This document shows, piece after piece, positions 1 through 9,666 of a DNA stretch of 64,000 nucleotides. Source of the DNA: an uncultured Lachnospiraceae bacterium (GTDB taxonomy: Bacteria; Bacillota; Clostridia; Lachnospirales; Lachnospiraceae); the NCBI GenBank assembly GCA_900550285.1, contig URRW01000002.1, forward strand, positions 1 through 64,000, given 5' to 3'. The notes beneath the pieces were generated by a model. The model worked only from the letters and a program-made list of their open reading frames with translations. It was not told where the DNA came from and did no database searches. Made by a program: the position numbers and the translations under genes. Every line of letters starts with the position of its first letter. Within the stretch, counting starts at the first letter, position 1.

Positions 1-2403
1 CTCAACGAAAACTGCATGGATTTTGCCTGTCTGACAGAGGATAACAGTGAAAGAGCTGTCGGTGACGATAAAACAGAGAGTATGAAATCCGGAACAGACA
101 CATCAGAAGACCTGGATGACCTTATGGAAAATCTTGCCATGTGTGAGGAAGAGCTTCTGGAAACCTATCTGGAAACAGGAGAGGTTGCTCACAGAGAAAT
201 CTGCCGTCTGATCGTGCAGCGGAAGGTATTCCCCTGCTGGTTTGGTTCTGCTCTTAAAATGCAGGGAGTTCAGGAATTTCTTCAGGGACTGGAAAGCTAT
301 ACTATGGAGCGGGCTTATTCCCGGGAATTTGGGGCAAGAGTATTTAAGATCGCCAGAGATCCTCAGGGAGTGCGGCTTACCTATCTGAAGATCACAGGAG
401 GAAATCTGAAGGTCAAAACGATTTTGGATGAGGAAAAGATCGATCAGATCCGCCTGTACGCGGGAGACGGATATGAGACGGCAGCGGAGGCTGCGGCGGG
501 GGAAATCTGTGCGGTGACGGGGCTTTCCAGAACCTTTGCGGGAGAGGGGCTGGGCAGCGAAAAGGAGCCGCAGCTTCCGGTGCTGGAACCGGTTTTGACA
601 TACCGGATCGAGCTGCCGGAGGATGTGGATGCGCACACGATGTTAAGATCGCTGCGCCAGCTGGAAGAGGAAGAGCCGGAGCTTTCGATCGTGTGGGAAG
701 AGGCTTCGGGAGAAATCTGCGCGCAGGTAATGGGCGAGGTGCAGATGGAGATTTTGAAAAATCAGATCTGCGAGCGGTTTGGCGTGCAGGTATCCTTCGG
801 GGAGGGAAGCATCGTATATAAAGAAACGATCGCGGAACCGGCGGAGGGAGTCGGGCATTTTGAACCGCTGAGGCATTATGCGGAAGTCCATCTTTTGCTG
901 GAACCGTTGGAGCGGGGGATGGGGCTGCAGTTTGAAACGGCGTGCAGCGAAGATATTCTGGACCGGAACTGGCAGCGGCTTGTGATCAGCCAGCTGGAGG
1001 GAAAACGGCACAGGGGCGTATTGTGCGGCGCAGAGGCAACGGATATGAGGGTAACGCTTCTGACCGGCAGGGCGCATTTAAAGCATACGGAAGGCGGCGA
1101 TTTTAGGGAGGCGGCGTGGCGGGCACTGCGGCAGGGGCTGATGCGTACCCGGAGTGTTCTTTTGGAGCCGGTTTATGAATTTCGGCTGGAGCTTCCTGCA
1201 GAAAATGTGGGGCGCGCCATGACGGATATTCAGCGGATGTACGGCAGCTTTGCAGCGCCGCAGCTGGAAGGCGGGCGGGCAGTGCTGACCGGAAAGGCTC
1301 CGGTCGCCTGTATGAGAGGCTATCAGCAGGAGGTAACGGCATATACGAGGGGGCGGGGGCATCTGTTTTGTACGCTGGGTGGATACGAGCCGTGCCACAA
1401 CGCAGAAGAGGTAATCGCAGCTGCCTGCTATGACCCGGAAGCGGATCTGGACAATCCGCCGTCCTCGGTATTTTGCGCGCATGGGGCGGGCTTTGTCGTG
1501 CCGTGGGATCAGGTGGAGGAATATATGCATCTGGAAGCCTGCTATGACCCGGATACCTGGAGGAAAGACAATGGGGCAGGAAAGGCAGGCAGCCTGACAG
1601 AAGCGTGGACGGAAGACGGCATTTCAGATCAAAACCGCCCGAGAAAAGGGCGCAGGCAGGAAGCAGAGCAGCCCTTTATCAGTCAGGAAGAGCTGGAAGA
1701 GATTTTTAACCGGACATACAGAAAGCCTGAGCAGGAGCGCAGCGGTTATAAAAAGCGCCGGCAGGAGCCAAAGCCAAAGCGTCTCTTTGAAAAAAGCGGC
1801 GGCTTTGACGCAGACAGCGGCTCCCAAAATGCGCGGACGGAAGCCAAAAAGCCGGAGGAGGAATATCTTCTGGTGGACGGCTACAACATCATTTTTTCAT
1901 GGGAAAACCTGCGGGAGCTGGCAAAGGTCAACATCGAGAGCGCCCGCGGGCTTTTGATGGATGTGCTGTGCAATTATCAAGGCTTTCATAAATGCACGCT
2001 GATCCTCGTATTTGACGCCTACCGGGTGGAGGGCGGTCAGGGAAGCGTGCAGCGTTATCACAACATCCACGTGGTATTTACAAAAGAGGCGGAAACGGCG
2101 GATCAGTATATTGAAAAAACGGTGCACCGGATTGGGCGGAACGCAAAGGTCACGGTCGCAACCTCGGACGCGTTGGAGCAGGTGATCATTTACGGGCAGG
2201 GCGCGCGCAGGATGGCGGCGCGGGAGCTTTTGGAAGAGGTGGAGATCACGCAGAAGCTGATCCGGGAGCAGATGGAAAAAAGCCGGGCGAAGAAGGAACC
2301 GGCGGCAGAAAACGTCAAGGACCGCAATTACCTGTTCGACCATCTTTCCAAGGATCTGGCGGAATATATGGAAGAGGTGCGTCTGGGCCGCAGGGAGCTT
2401 TAA
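1..2403 (+). CDS. EF-G/Tet(M)-like translation GTPase fused to a Rae1/YacP-like NYN nuclease (5' end outside window)
   Basis: The frame is open at base 1, so the start codon and the G domain lie to the left; the first in-frame ATG is at 16. What remains looks like domains II-V of an EF-G/ribosome-protection factor: domain II near residues 100-175 (from the ATG at 16), domain III 190-270, domain IV 270-385, domain V 390-470. A charged linker of about 140 residues follows, then a NYN nuclease domain at 617-795 starting at VDGYNIIFSW, with acidic residue D621 and further Asp in VFDAYR, ETADQY and ATSDA. This last part resembles YacP/Rae1, which in Bacillus subtilis cuts mRNA in the ribosomal A site. 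The fusion suggests a factor that enters the A site and delivers a nuclease there (inference). It need not confer tetracycline resistance. The NYN part is clear; the exact GTPase subfamily cannot be settled without the N-terminus. Confidence 0.82.
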   Translation, partial: LNENCMDFACLTEDNSERAVGDDKTESMKSGTDTSEDLDDLMENLAMCEEELLETYLETGEVAHREICRLIVQRKVFPCWFGSALKMQGVQEFLQGLESYTMERAYSREFGARVFKIARDPQGVRLTYLKITGGNLKVKTILDEEKIDQIRLYAGDGYETAAEAAAGEICAVTGLSRTFAGEGLGSEKEPQLPVLEPVLTYRIELPEDVDAHTMLRSLRQLEEEEPELSIVWEEASGEICAQVMGEVQMEILKNQICERFGVQVSFGEGSIVYKETIAEPAEGVGHFEPLRHYAEVHLLLEPLERGMGLQFETACSEDILDRNWQRLVISQLEGKRHRGVLCGAEATDMRVTLLTGRAHLKHTEGGDFREAAWRALRQGLMRTRSVLLEPVYEFRLELPAENVGRAMTDIQRMYGSFAAPQLEGGRAVLTGKAPVACMRGYQQEVTAYTRGRGHLFCTLGGYEPCHNAEEVIAAACYDPEADLDNPPSSVFCAHGAGFVVPWDQVEEYMHLEACYDPDTWRKDNGAGKAGSLTEAWTEDGISDQNRPRKGRRQEAEQPFISQEELEEIFNRTYRKPEQERSGYKKRRQEPKPKRLFEKSGGFDADSGSQNARTEAKKPEEEYLLVDGYNIIFSWENLRELAKVNIESARGLLMDVLCNYQGFHKCTLILVFDAYRVEGGQGSVQRYHNIHVVFTKEAETADQYIEKTVHRIGRNAKVTVATSDALEQVIIYGQGARRMAARELLEEVEITQKLIREQMEKSRAKKEPAAENVKDRNYLFDHLSKDLAEYMEEVRLGRREL

Positions 2404-2529
2404 ACGGGGAGCTTAAAAGGATTGTAGAGGGCGGGAAAATAAGGTAAAATGGAGCAGTGAAAGCAGGGTAGGATCATCCGGACAGAACAGCTTCCGGAAC
2501 TGAACTTGATATTTGTGGAGGGAACGCAT

Positions 2530-5500
2530 ATGTTTTTTACGGAAAGAAAGCTGGAAGGCAGGATCAATGAGCTGGCGCAGTACCGTTATCGGGAGACAAA
2601 GCCCTTTTTGGAATTTCTGGCAAAGCAGGACACGTCCGGGCTTGTAAACCCGGACGCGCCGACGGATTTTTCGGGCTGGGACAGGATGCCGCTCGGAGCG
2701 GACTGGAAAGGGCGCGATCTGTATTTATGGCTGCACGCTGACGCTGAGATCCCGGCAGAGTGGGAAGGAAAGCGCGCGGTCGGTGTATTTGACTTCGGCA
2801 TGACGGGCGACGGCAACAACTTTGGCTTCGAGTCGCTTTTATATGTGGACGGCAGGCGTTATCAGGGCGTGGACGCAAACCATAAAGAAGTATTTTTTAA
2901 GCCGGAAACCTACGGAAAAAAGGTCAGCCTGACGTTTCGGCTCTGGTCGGGACTGGAAGGCGGCGGACAGCCCCGGGAGATGGAGCACCGCTTAAAGAGC
3001 GCCTTTTTGGGATGGCTGGATGAAAGCACGGACGACCTGTATTATCTGGGCGCGATGGTGCTCGGGACGGTGCGCCAGCTTTCGGAAAATGAGCCGCTGC
3101 ACCATGAGCTTTTAACGGCGCTGGATCGGGCGTTTTATGTGATCGACTGGTCTTATCCGGGCAGCGAATGCTTTTATGAATCCGTAAAAAAGGCGGACGG
3201 GCTGTTAAACGACGCCATCGACCGGATGGACAAGCGTTCTGACATCAATGTTTATACGGTAGGACATACCCATATTGATACGGCGTGGCTGTGGAGACTG
3301 AAAAATACCCGTGAAAAATGCGAGCGCTCTTTTTCCACGGTAATGCGCATGATGGAGCTGTTCCCGGAATATTTCTTTTTGCAGACCCAGCCCCAGCTGT
3401 ATGAGTGGGTAAAAGAGGACAACCCGGAGCTGTATGGGCAGATCAGGGAACGGATCGCAGAGGGACGCTGGGAAGCGGACGGCGCGATGTGGGTGGAAGC
3501 GGACTGCAATTTAACGAGCGGGGAATCGCTGACCCGTCAGATTTTGCTCGGCAGCAGGTTTATTAAGGAAGAATTCGGCAAGGACGTGGAATTTTTGTGG
3601 CTGCCGGATGTGTTCGGCTATTCCTGGGCGCTGCCGCAGATTTTGAAAAAAGCGGGCATCGACATGTTTATGACGACGAAGATCAGCTGGAACCAGTACA
3701 ACCGGATGCCCCACGACACGTTTTACTGGAAGGGCATCGACGGAAGCAGGGTGCTGACCCATTTCATCACGACGCCGGAGCCGGACCGTCCGGCGGACAG
3801 CTGGTTTTACACCTACAACGGGCAGCTCGTGCCCCGCACCGTAAAGGGCGTGTGGGACAGCTACAGCGAAAAGGAGATGAACCGCGATCTTCTGATTTCC
3901 TACGGCTACGGCGACGGAGGCGGCGGGGTAAACCGCGATATGCTGGAGCAGCGCCGCAGGCTGGATAAAATCCCGGGGCTTCCCCATGTAAAAACGTCCA
4001 CGGCAGGGGCGTATTTCCGCAAATTAAAGGAAAATGTGGAAAAGACCGACCGCTTTGTGAACACATGGGACGGCGAGCTGTATCTGGAATTCCACCGGGG
4101 GACGTATACGAGCCATGCCCACAATAAGCGGATGAACCGGAAAATGGAGCTTTTGTACCGGGAGGCGGAATATTTTACGGTGCTGCGGGCGCTTCTGGGC
4201 GGCGATTTAAAGCTTGCGCAGCAGGAAAAGCTGACGGAGGGCTGGAAGCATATTCTGACGGATCAGTTCCACGACATCATCCCCGGCTCCTCGATCTTTG
4301 AGGTATACGAGGATTCCAAAAAGGATTACGAATGGATCGAAGCGGTCGGACAGGAAGTGGAAGAGGCGTTCCTTCTGGACGCTGCAGAGTCGGAGGCAAA
4401 CGTCTTTACGGTATTTAACAGCAACAGCTTTTGCATGGACGGCACGGTTGTGCTGCCCGCCTGCGGCAGTGCAAAACGGGCGCGGCTGGCGGACGGGACG
4501 GTTTTGGAAAGCCAGCAGACGGAAGGCGGGCTGGCGGTTTATGTGCCGCAGAGCGCTTCCATGGGAACGGTATGCGTAACGCTGGAAGAGGGCGACGCCG
4601 CCGAAAACGGTGCGCATGAGGAAACACGGTTTGTGATAAACGGCCGCCGGATCGAGACGCCCTTTTATAAGCTGGAATTAAACGGGGCAGGCCAGATCAC
4701 GCGCCTGTTTGACAAGGAATTTGACCGCGAGGTGCTGCCGGAGGGAGCGCGCGCCAACGTGCTGCAGGTATTTGAGGATAAGCCCATGGGCAGCGACGCG
4801 TGGGACATCGACATTTTTTATCAGGAAAAAATGCGTGAGGTCACGGAGCTGACGGAGTTTGCGGTAAAAGAGTGCGGCGCAGTGCGTCTGGTGCTGCATC
4901 TGGCGTGGAAATATATGAATTCCGAAATGGAGCAGGATATGATCCTGTACGCCCACAGCCGCAGGATCGATTTTGTGACGGAGGTAGAATATCACGAGCG
5001 CCATCAGATGTTAAAGGCGGCGTTTCCGGTGGACATCCGCACGACCTACGGAACCTTTGACGTACAGTACGGAAACGTGCGCCGCCCGAACCATTGGAAC
5101 ACCAGCTGGGATCAGGCGAAGTTTGAGACGGTGGCGCACCGGTTTGCAGACCTGTCCGAGTACGGCTACGGCGTGAGCCTGTTAAACGACTGCAAGTACG
5201 GCCATGATGTGAAGGACAACGTGCTGCGGATCACGCTGATCAGGGCGGCGACCTATCCGGATCACAGCCAGGATCAGGGGCATCATCTGTTTACCTATTC
5301 CCTGCTTCCCCACGGGGGCGATTTTGTGCAGGGCAGGGTCGTTCAGGAGGCGTGCAGCTTAAATGTGCCGCTGCATGTGACGAAGGGGCGGACAAGGCTG
5401 CCCTTTGAGAGCTTTATCGCCTTCGATCAGGAATGCGTGGAGCTGGATGCGGTCAAAAAGACAGAGGACGGGAAATATATTGCCGTCCGGTTCCATGATT

Positions 5501-5673
5501 TTACCGGAGGAAGCCATAAGCTGACGATGAAAACGGGATTTGGCTGGAAGCAAAGCTGCCTGTGCGATCTGCGCGAGCGTCCGCTGGAGGACTGGAAAGA
5601 AAACGGCGGATCAGGGGAAATTTCGCTGACGGTTAAGCCTTATGAGATCGTGACGATGCTGTTTGAGGTGTAA
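2530..5673 (+). CDS. Alpha-mannosidase, glycoside hydrolase family 38
   Basis: Cytoplasmic-type GH38 enzyme of 1047 residues that would remove alpha-linked mannose from N-glycan or mannan fragments. Family signatures are visible: HTHIDTAWLWRL opening the catalytic domain (zinc ligands H and D), the nucleophile D360 in WLPDVFGYS, HNKRMNRKMELLYREAE in the helical bundle, and a long beta-rich C-terminal half. No signal peptide is seen. The start at 2530 is chosen over the in-frame ATG at 2506 because GGAGGGA at 2517-2523 lies about 6 bases upstream of 2530. It stands alone between the NYN fusion gene and the ATPase gene, but its activity fits the mannosidases at 19.5 and 34.6 kb. Substrate linkage is not readable from sequence. 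Confidence 0.93.
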   Translation: MFFTERKLEGRINELAQYRYRETKPFLEFLAKQDTSGLVNPDAPTDFSGWDRMPLGADWKGRDLYLWLHADAEIPAEWEGKRAVGVFDFGMTGDGNNFGFESLLYVDGRRYQGVDANHKEVFFKPETYGKKVSLTFRLWSGLEGGGQPREMEHRLKSAFLGWLDESTDDLYYLGAMVLGTVRQLSENEPLHHELLTALDRAFYVIDWSYPGSECFYESVKKADGLLNDAIDRMDKRSDINVYTVGHTHIDTAWLWRLKNTREKCERSFSTVMRMMELFPEYFFLQTQPQLYEWVKEDNPELYGQIRERIAEGRWEADGAMWVEADCNLTSGESLTRQILLGSRFIKEEFGKDVEFLWLPDVFGYSWALPQILKKAGIDMFMTTKISWNQYNRMPHDTFYWKGIDGSRVLTHFITTPEPDRPADSWFYTYNGQLVPRTVKGVWDSYSEKEMNRDLLISYGYGDGGGGVNRDMLEQRRRLDKIPGLPHVKTSTAGAYFRKLKENVEKTDRFVNTWDGELYLEFHRGTYTSHAHNKRMNRKMELLYREAEYFTVLRALLGGDLKLAQQEKLTEGWKHILTDQFHDIIPGSSIFEVYEDSKKDYEWIEAVGQEVEEAFLLDAAESEANVFTVFNSNSFCMDGTVVLPACGSAKRARLADGTVLESQQTEGGLAVYVPQSASMGTVCVTLEEGDAAENGAHEETRFVINGRRIETPFYKLELNGAGQITRLFDKEFDREVLPEGARANVLQVFEDKPMGSDAWDIDIFYQEKMREVTELTEFAVKECGAVRLVLHLAWKYMNSEMEQDMILYAHSRRIDFVTEVEYHERHQMLKAAFPVDIRTTYGTFDVQYGNVRRPNHWNTSWDQAKFETVAHRFADLSEYGYGVSLLNDCKYGHDVKDNVLRITLIRAATYPDHSQDQGHHLFTYSLLPHGGDFVQGRVVQEACSLNVPLHVTKGRTRLPFESFIAFDQECVELDAVKKTEDGKYIAVRFHDFTGGSHKLTMKTGFGWKQSCLCDLRERPLEDWKENGGSGEISLTVKPYEIVTMLFEV

Positions 5674-5691
5674 ACGGAAAGGGGGGACAGC

Positions 5692-7380
5692 ATGAAGAAT
5701 TTGAACATACCGGTGGGAATATCCGATTTTGGGGAAATCCGGATGGGAGGATATTATTATGTCGATAAATCGGGGCTGATCGGCGAGCTTTTAAAGACAG
5801 ACGGGACGAAGGCGACGCTGATCACCCGGCCGAGACGTTTTGGGAAAACGGTTGGCATGAGCATGCTGTCCTGCTTTTTCGATATTCGCAGGGACAGCCG
5901 AAGCCTGTTTGAGGGACTGGAAATTTCAAAGGATGAAGAACTTTGTAAGAAATGGATGAATCAGTTCCCGACGCTTTTTTTCAGCTTCAAGGATGTTGAC
6001 GGATTGAATTTTGAATCTGCCCGGGAGATGTTCCGAAACCGGATCGCGGATCTGTGTAAGCAGCACATTTATCTTGGGGACAGCGGCAGAGTAAATGAAA
6101 TGGACCGGAAGGTATTCTGGCAGCTTGCAGACACGGTTGACGGATCGCCTTCTGATGCAGAATTAAAAACAAGCCTGTCGCTGCTGATGAAAATGATGCA
6201 GGATCACTATGGGCGGCAGGTCATTCTTCTTCTGGACGAATACGATGTGCCGCTCGCAAAAGCAGATGCCAAAGGATATTATCGGCAAATGCTGGATCTG
6301 GTCAGACCGTTTATGAGCACGGCGGTCAAGGATAACAGTTCCCTGAGGTTTGCGGTTATTACGGGATGCTTAAAGATCGGTAAGGAAAGTATTTTTACCG
6401 GCATGAATAATTTTACGACGGATACGATTTCTGACAGCCGGTATAATGAATTTTTCGGCTTTACGCAGGAAGAAGTGGCGGCGTTTCTGGAGGACGCCGG
6501 CTGCAGCGGGCAGATGGAAACCGTGCGGACATGGTATGACGGCTATCATTTTGGAAATGTGGATGTGTATTGTCCTTGGGACGTACTTAATTATGTAAAG
6601 AAAATGGTAACGGAGGGCAATGCCAGGCCGGAAAATTTCTGGGAGCATACGAGCGACAATGCGGTGATCAGAACCTTTTTGGAACGCACAGAGTTCGATG
6701 TGTCGGAAAAGTTTGAGACTCTGCTGGCGGGAGGAAGCGTACAGGAAGCGGTCAATGAAAATCTGACATATGATTCGGTTGCCGATTCAGAGGGGAATTT
6801 CTGGAGCCTTTTGTATCTGAGCGGGTATCTGACGAAAGTACGGTCAGAGGATACCGGTCAGAAGGAACGGACGGATGGCGTTACAGCCCTGAAAATCCCG
6901 AATGCAGAGGTAATGGAAATTTTCAGGAAGAGCGTTGTGGAATGGTTTTACCGCAAGGCGGCAGGAAGTAACCGGCAGGAGCTGTTTCGTGCTGTGTGGG
7001 ACGGGGAGGACGGCAAGCTGACCATGCTGCTGTCTGATTTTCTGTTCGATACGATCAGTTTCCATGATTATGCGGAAAGCTATTATCACGCGTTTCTTGC
7101 AGGGCTGTTTGCCGGTTCGGGCTATATCGTGGAGTCCAATTATGAAAGCGGGCTTGGCAGGCCGGATCTTGTGATAAAAGACAGGGCCAGAAGGCAGGCG
7201 GCGGTAATAGAGGTAAAAGTGGCGGATTCAGAGGCAGGGCTGGAAACCGGATGCGATACGGCGCTGGGGCAGATTGCAGAAAAGCAGTATGCAAAAGGGC
7301 TGGAGCGCAGCGGGTTTAAGAAGGTTTTGTGCTTTGGGATCGCTTTTTTCAGAAAAGAATGTCTGGTAAAAACAATATGA
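5692..7380 (+). CDS. AAA-ATPase-like protein with C-terminal PD-(D/E)XK nuclease domain
   Basis: 562-residue protein of the widespread AAA-ATPase_like/PDDEXK_9 family (formerly DUF1703). The N-terminus has the hallmark YYVDKSGLI and the P-loop variant ITRPRRFGKT at about residue 44-53; ILLLDEYDVPLAKA near 180-195 is the Walker B region. The C-terminal domain keeps the nuclease residues in GLGRPDLVI and AVIEVKV (about residues 480-510), so both active sites look intact. The family is common in gut Bacteroidetes and Clostridia, often in many copies per genome; its function is not established. The start follows the mannosidase stop by 18 bases with AAAGGGGGG as ribosome site, so the two may be cotranscribed. 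Confidence 0.85.
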   Translation: MKNLNIPVGISDFGEIRMGGYYYVDKSGLIGELLKTDGTKATLITRPRRFGKTVGMSMLSCFFDIRRDSRSLFEGLEISKDEELCKKWMNQFPTLFFSFKDVDGLNFESAREMFRNRIADLCKQHIYLGDSGRVNEMDRKVFWQLADTVDGSPSDAELKTSLSLLMKMMQDHYGRQVILLLDEYDVPLAKADAKGYYRQMLDLVRPFMSTAVKDNSSLRFAVITGCLKIGKESIFTGMNNFTTDTISDSRYNEFFGFTQEEVAAFLEDAGCSGQMETVRTWYDGYHFGNVDVYCPWDVLNYVKKMVTEGNARPENFWEHTSDNAVIRTFLERTEFDVSEKFETLLAGGSVQEAVNENLTYDSVADSEGNFWSLLYLSGYLTKVRSEDTGQKERTDGVTALKIPNAEVMEIFRKSVVEWFYRKAAGSNRQELFRAVWDGEDGKLTMLLSDFLFDTISFHDYAESYYHAFLAGLFAGSGYIVESNYESGLGRPDLVIKDRARRQAAVIEVKVADSEAGLETGCDTALGQIAEKQYAKGLERSGFKKVLCFGIAFFRKECLVKTI

Positions 7381-7386
7381 CAGAGG

Positions 7387-7427
7387 AAAGGAGCAGCTCC
7401 CCGGGACGGAAAGGCTGCTCCTTTTTT
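7387..7427. terminator. Rho-independent terminator between convergent genes
   Basis: AAAGGAGCAGC (7387-7397) pairs with GCTGCTCCTTT (7414-7424) and is followed by T residues to 7427. It ends the ATPase gene and, because the stem has A and T flanks, may also serve the PepSY lipoprotein gene coming from the right. Confidence 0.85.
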
Positions 7428-7463
7428 GACATATGCGTTTATTTTTCAGAATACTTCCACGCC

Positions 7464-8162
7464 TTAGTCGTCAATCTCCCAGTCCAGCACGGAGCCGTCC
7501 GCCGCGCTGATCTCAAATTCATATTCCACGCCGCTGTAAACGATCTTTCCTTCGTAAAGGAGCTGTCCGTCGTCGCGGTCCTTTTCAATGCGGATATGGG
7601 AATCGTTTGCGCCGGGTACTTTGGCGAGGGCGATTTTTTTTGCCTGCTCCAGAGAGATTCCTTCGCTTTCCGCCGTTTTTTTACCGGCAAATTCGGTTTC
7701 GGAATCAAAGCTTAAGATCGAGCCGTCCGCTGCGTCGATGTCGTAATCATATTCCTTGGAGCCGGAGAAAAATTCAACCTCGTATTCGAGCCGTCCGTCG
7801 TCATAGTCGCGGCTGACCCAGAGATGGGAAGCGTCCGCCTCTGCGACGCCGGCATGCTCGAGGGCGATCTGCTTTGCCGCCGCTTCGCCGATGTCTTTTG
7901 CGGAAGCAGGCTGGGAGGGAATGTCTGCGGCAGAGGCAGGCGCGGGCGCTGCCTTGGAAGCGCTGCCGCCGTCCGTTGTCCGGGCTGTCGTTTCTACCGG
8001 GACGGAGGCGCTTTTTGCGCCGGAAGCCATCAGCTCCTGGCTGGAAGTGATCGCCTGCGTAGGGGCGGCTTCCGACTGGCTTGCGCATGCGGCGATGGTT
8101 CCTGCGGTTAAAAATGTTCCGATCATCAATGCGGTAATTGCTTTGTAGTTTTTGCGTTTCAT
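7464..8162 (-). CDS. PepSY-domain lipoprotein
   Basis: 232 residues. A lipoprotein signal peptide ends at IAAC (Cys26), followed by a low-complexity Ala/Ser/Thr linker and two PepSY repeats: about residues 95-150 (AAKQIALEHAGV ... YDYDIDAADGSI) and 170-230 (AKKIALAKVPGA ... YEFEISAADGSV). PepSY modules are thought to inhibit or modulate surface proteases or sensors. It lies downstream of the histidine kinase on the same strand (109-base gap, AAGGAG just before the ATG), so it is probably the target or an accessory of this two-component system. Exact role unknown. Confidence 0.88.
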   Translation of the reverse strand: MKRKNYKAITALMIGTFLTAGTIAACASQSEAAPTQAITSSQELMASGAKSASVPVETTARTTDGGSASKAAPAPASAADIPSQPASAKDIGEAAAKQIALEHAGVAEADASHLWVSRDYDDGRLEYEVEFFSGSKEYDYDIDAADGSILSFDSETEFAGKKTAESEGISLEQAKKIALAKVPGANDSHIRIEKDRDDGQLLYEGKIVYSGVEYEFEISAADGSVLDWEIDD

Positions 8163-8271
8163 AAAAAATGTCTCCTTTCAGAAAAGCCCGCGGGCATTTT
8201 GTTTGTCTGTCGGCAGCAGGAGCTGTTTCCTGTCTGTGATTTAAGAATACCCGGCAAAGATGAAAGGAACA

Positions 8272-9666
8272 TTAAAGAATTTCATTTTTTAAAAAATGTT
8301 TCGGGAAAGAGAAGGAAAATTCCGTTCCCCTGCCGACGGCGCTGGAAACATGGATCTGCCCGCCGTGCGCTTTTACGATCCAGCGCACCATGGAAAGCCC
8401 CAGCCCGCAGCCGCTTTTGGGCGCACGGTCAGAGTCAGAGGATGAGCGGGAAGGATCTGCCTGATAAAAACGGTTCCATATTTTATCGAGGCTTTCCGGC
8501 GGGATGCCGATGCCGTCGTCGCGCACTGAGCCGGATATGAGATCTGCGCCGTCGGAAAGGGAAACGTAAATGTTTCCGCCCTCCTTCCCATAGGTCACGG
8601 CGTTTGCGATCAGATTGTCAAAAAAACGGATCATCATCGTTTCATCCGCCGTAAGAAAAAGCCCGTCAGGCAGGTCGGTATGAATTAAGATGCGGCGCTT
8701 TTTTGCAGCGTCAGCGTGCCCTTCGCAGACAAGCTCTGCCAGCATGGAAAGGTCAACCGTTTCCGGATGGAGGGCAAGACGGCTGCTTTCGGCGCGGGCG
8801 AGCATGAGAAGCTGCGAAATGAGGGCGGACATCTGCTTTGCCTGCGCATGGATGACCGTCAGCGCCTGCATCCGCTCCTCCGGCAGGGTTTCCGGCAAAA
8901 GCCCGTATTCGCTTTGAGACAAAATGACGGAAAGCGGGGTGCGCAGCTCGTGGGATACGTCGGAATTGAACTGTTTTTCCGATTCAAAGGAGGTCTGGAG
9001 CCGGTCCATCATACCGTCGAAGGTATGCGCCAGCCGGTGCACCTCGTCTGTGCCGGGCGGAATGTTTAAGCGGAGGGAGAGATCCTCGCCGGTGCTGATA
9101 CGCTCTGCGGTCCCGGTCATTTTTTCGAGGGGAAGCAGGGCGCGGCGGATGATGGAATAGCCGACAGCGGCGGTCAGCAGGATAAAAAAAGGAAACAGGA
9201 TCAGGGAGCAGAGCACGATGGTGCGCAGGGAGGAGTCGGCGGCGGAGGGCGAAAGGATGCCGCGCACCCAAACCGTCCCATATCCGGACACGGTCTGGCA
9301 GGAATCGTAAACGTACCACTGCTGCCCCTGACTGTGAACCTGCTGCAGCTGATCCATGATCAGGACGGGCGCGCCGTGAAAGGTGGACGGGATCCTGCCG
9401 TAAATGAGCGCGCCGTCGGAGTTATAGACGGACAGATAAACGCCTTCGCCCAGATAATTGATGTCGTCGTCAAATTCCAGAACGCCCTGTTCATATTCGA
9501 TTTCCAGAAAGCTGTTTCGGACCGTGTCCTTCAGATGCGTTTTTGCGCCGGAGAGCAGGCGCCCGTTTGCCAGAAAGAGGACGAGAAAGAGCGAAACGAG
9601 CACAAAGCCTGTGATAAACGCGGTATACCAAAGAGTGATCCTTTTTTTGACAGACATCTGTTTCAT
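8272..9666 (-). CDS. Sensor histidine kinase (HAMP-HisKA-HATPase)
   Basis: 464-residue membrane kinase. Two membrane segments (about residues 10-32 and 150-172) flank an extracytoplasmic sensor loop of about 115 residues. A HAMP region follows, then the H-box FNSDVSHELRTPLSVI, N-box FFDNLIANAVTYG, and ATP-lid glycines DDGIGIPPE and GCGLGLSMV. All catalytic motifs look intact. Its ATG overlaps the stop of the response regulator gene by ATGA (9663-9666), so the two are translationally coupled. The downstream PepSY lipoprotein suggests an envelope-related signal (inference). Confidence 0.93.
   Translation of the reverse strand: MKQMSVKKRITLWYTAFITGFVLVSLFLVLFLANGRLLSGAKTHLKDTVRNSFLEIEYEQGVLEFDDDINYLGEGVYLSVYNSDGALIYGRIPSTFHGAPVLIMDQLQQVHSQGQQWYVYDSCQTVSGYGTVWVRGILSPSAADSSLRTIVLCSLILFPFFILLTAAVGYSIIRRALLPLEKMTGTAERISTGEDLSLRLNIPPGTDEVHRLAHTFDGMMDRLQTSFESEKQFNSDVSHELRTPLSVILSQSEYGLLPETLPEERMQALTVIHAQAKQMSALISQLLMLARAESSRLALHPETVDLSMLAELVCEGHADAAKKRRILIHTDLPDGLFLTADETMMIRFFDNLIANAVTYGKEGGNIYVSLSDGADLISGSVRDDGIGIPPESLDKIWNRFYQADPSRSSSDSDRAPKSGCGLGLSMVRWIVKAHGGQIHVSSAVGRGTEFSFSFPKHFLKNEIL

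Noticed and set aside
1..2403. Tetracycline-resistance gene
   Set aside because: The relationship is to the wider ribosome-protection/EF-G family and the C-terminal nuclease makes a resistance role doubtful; the G domain is not visible.
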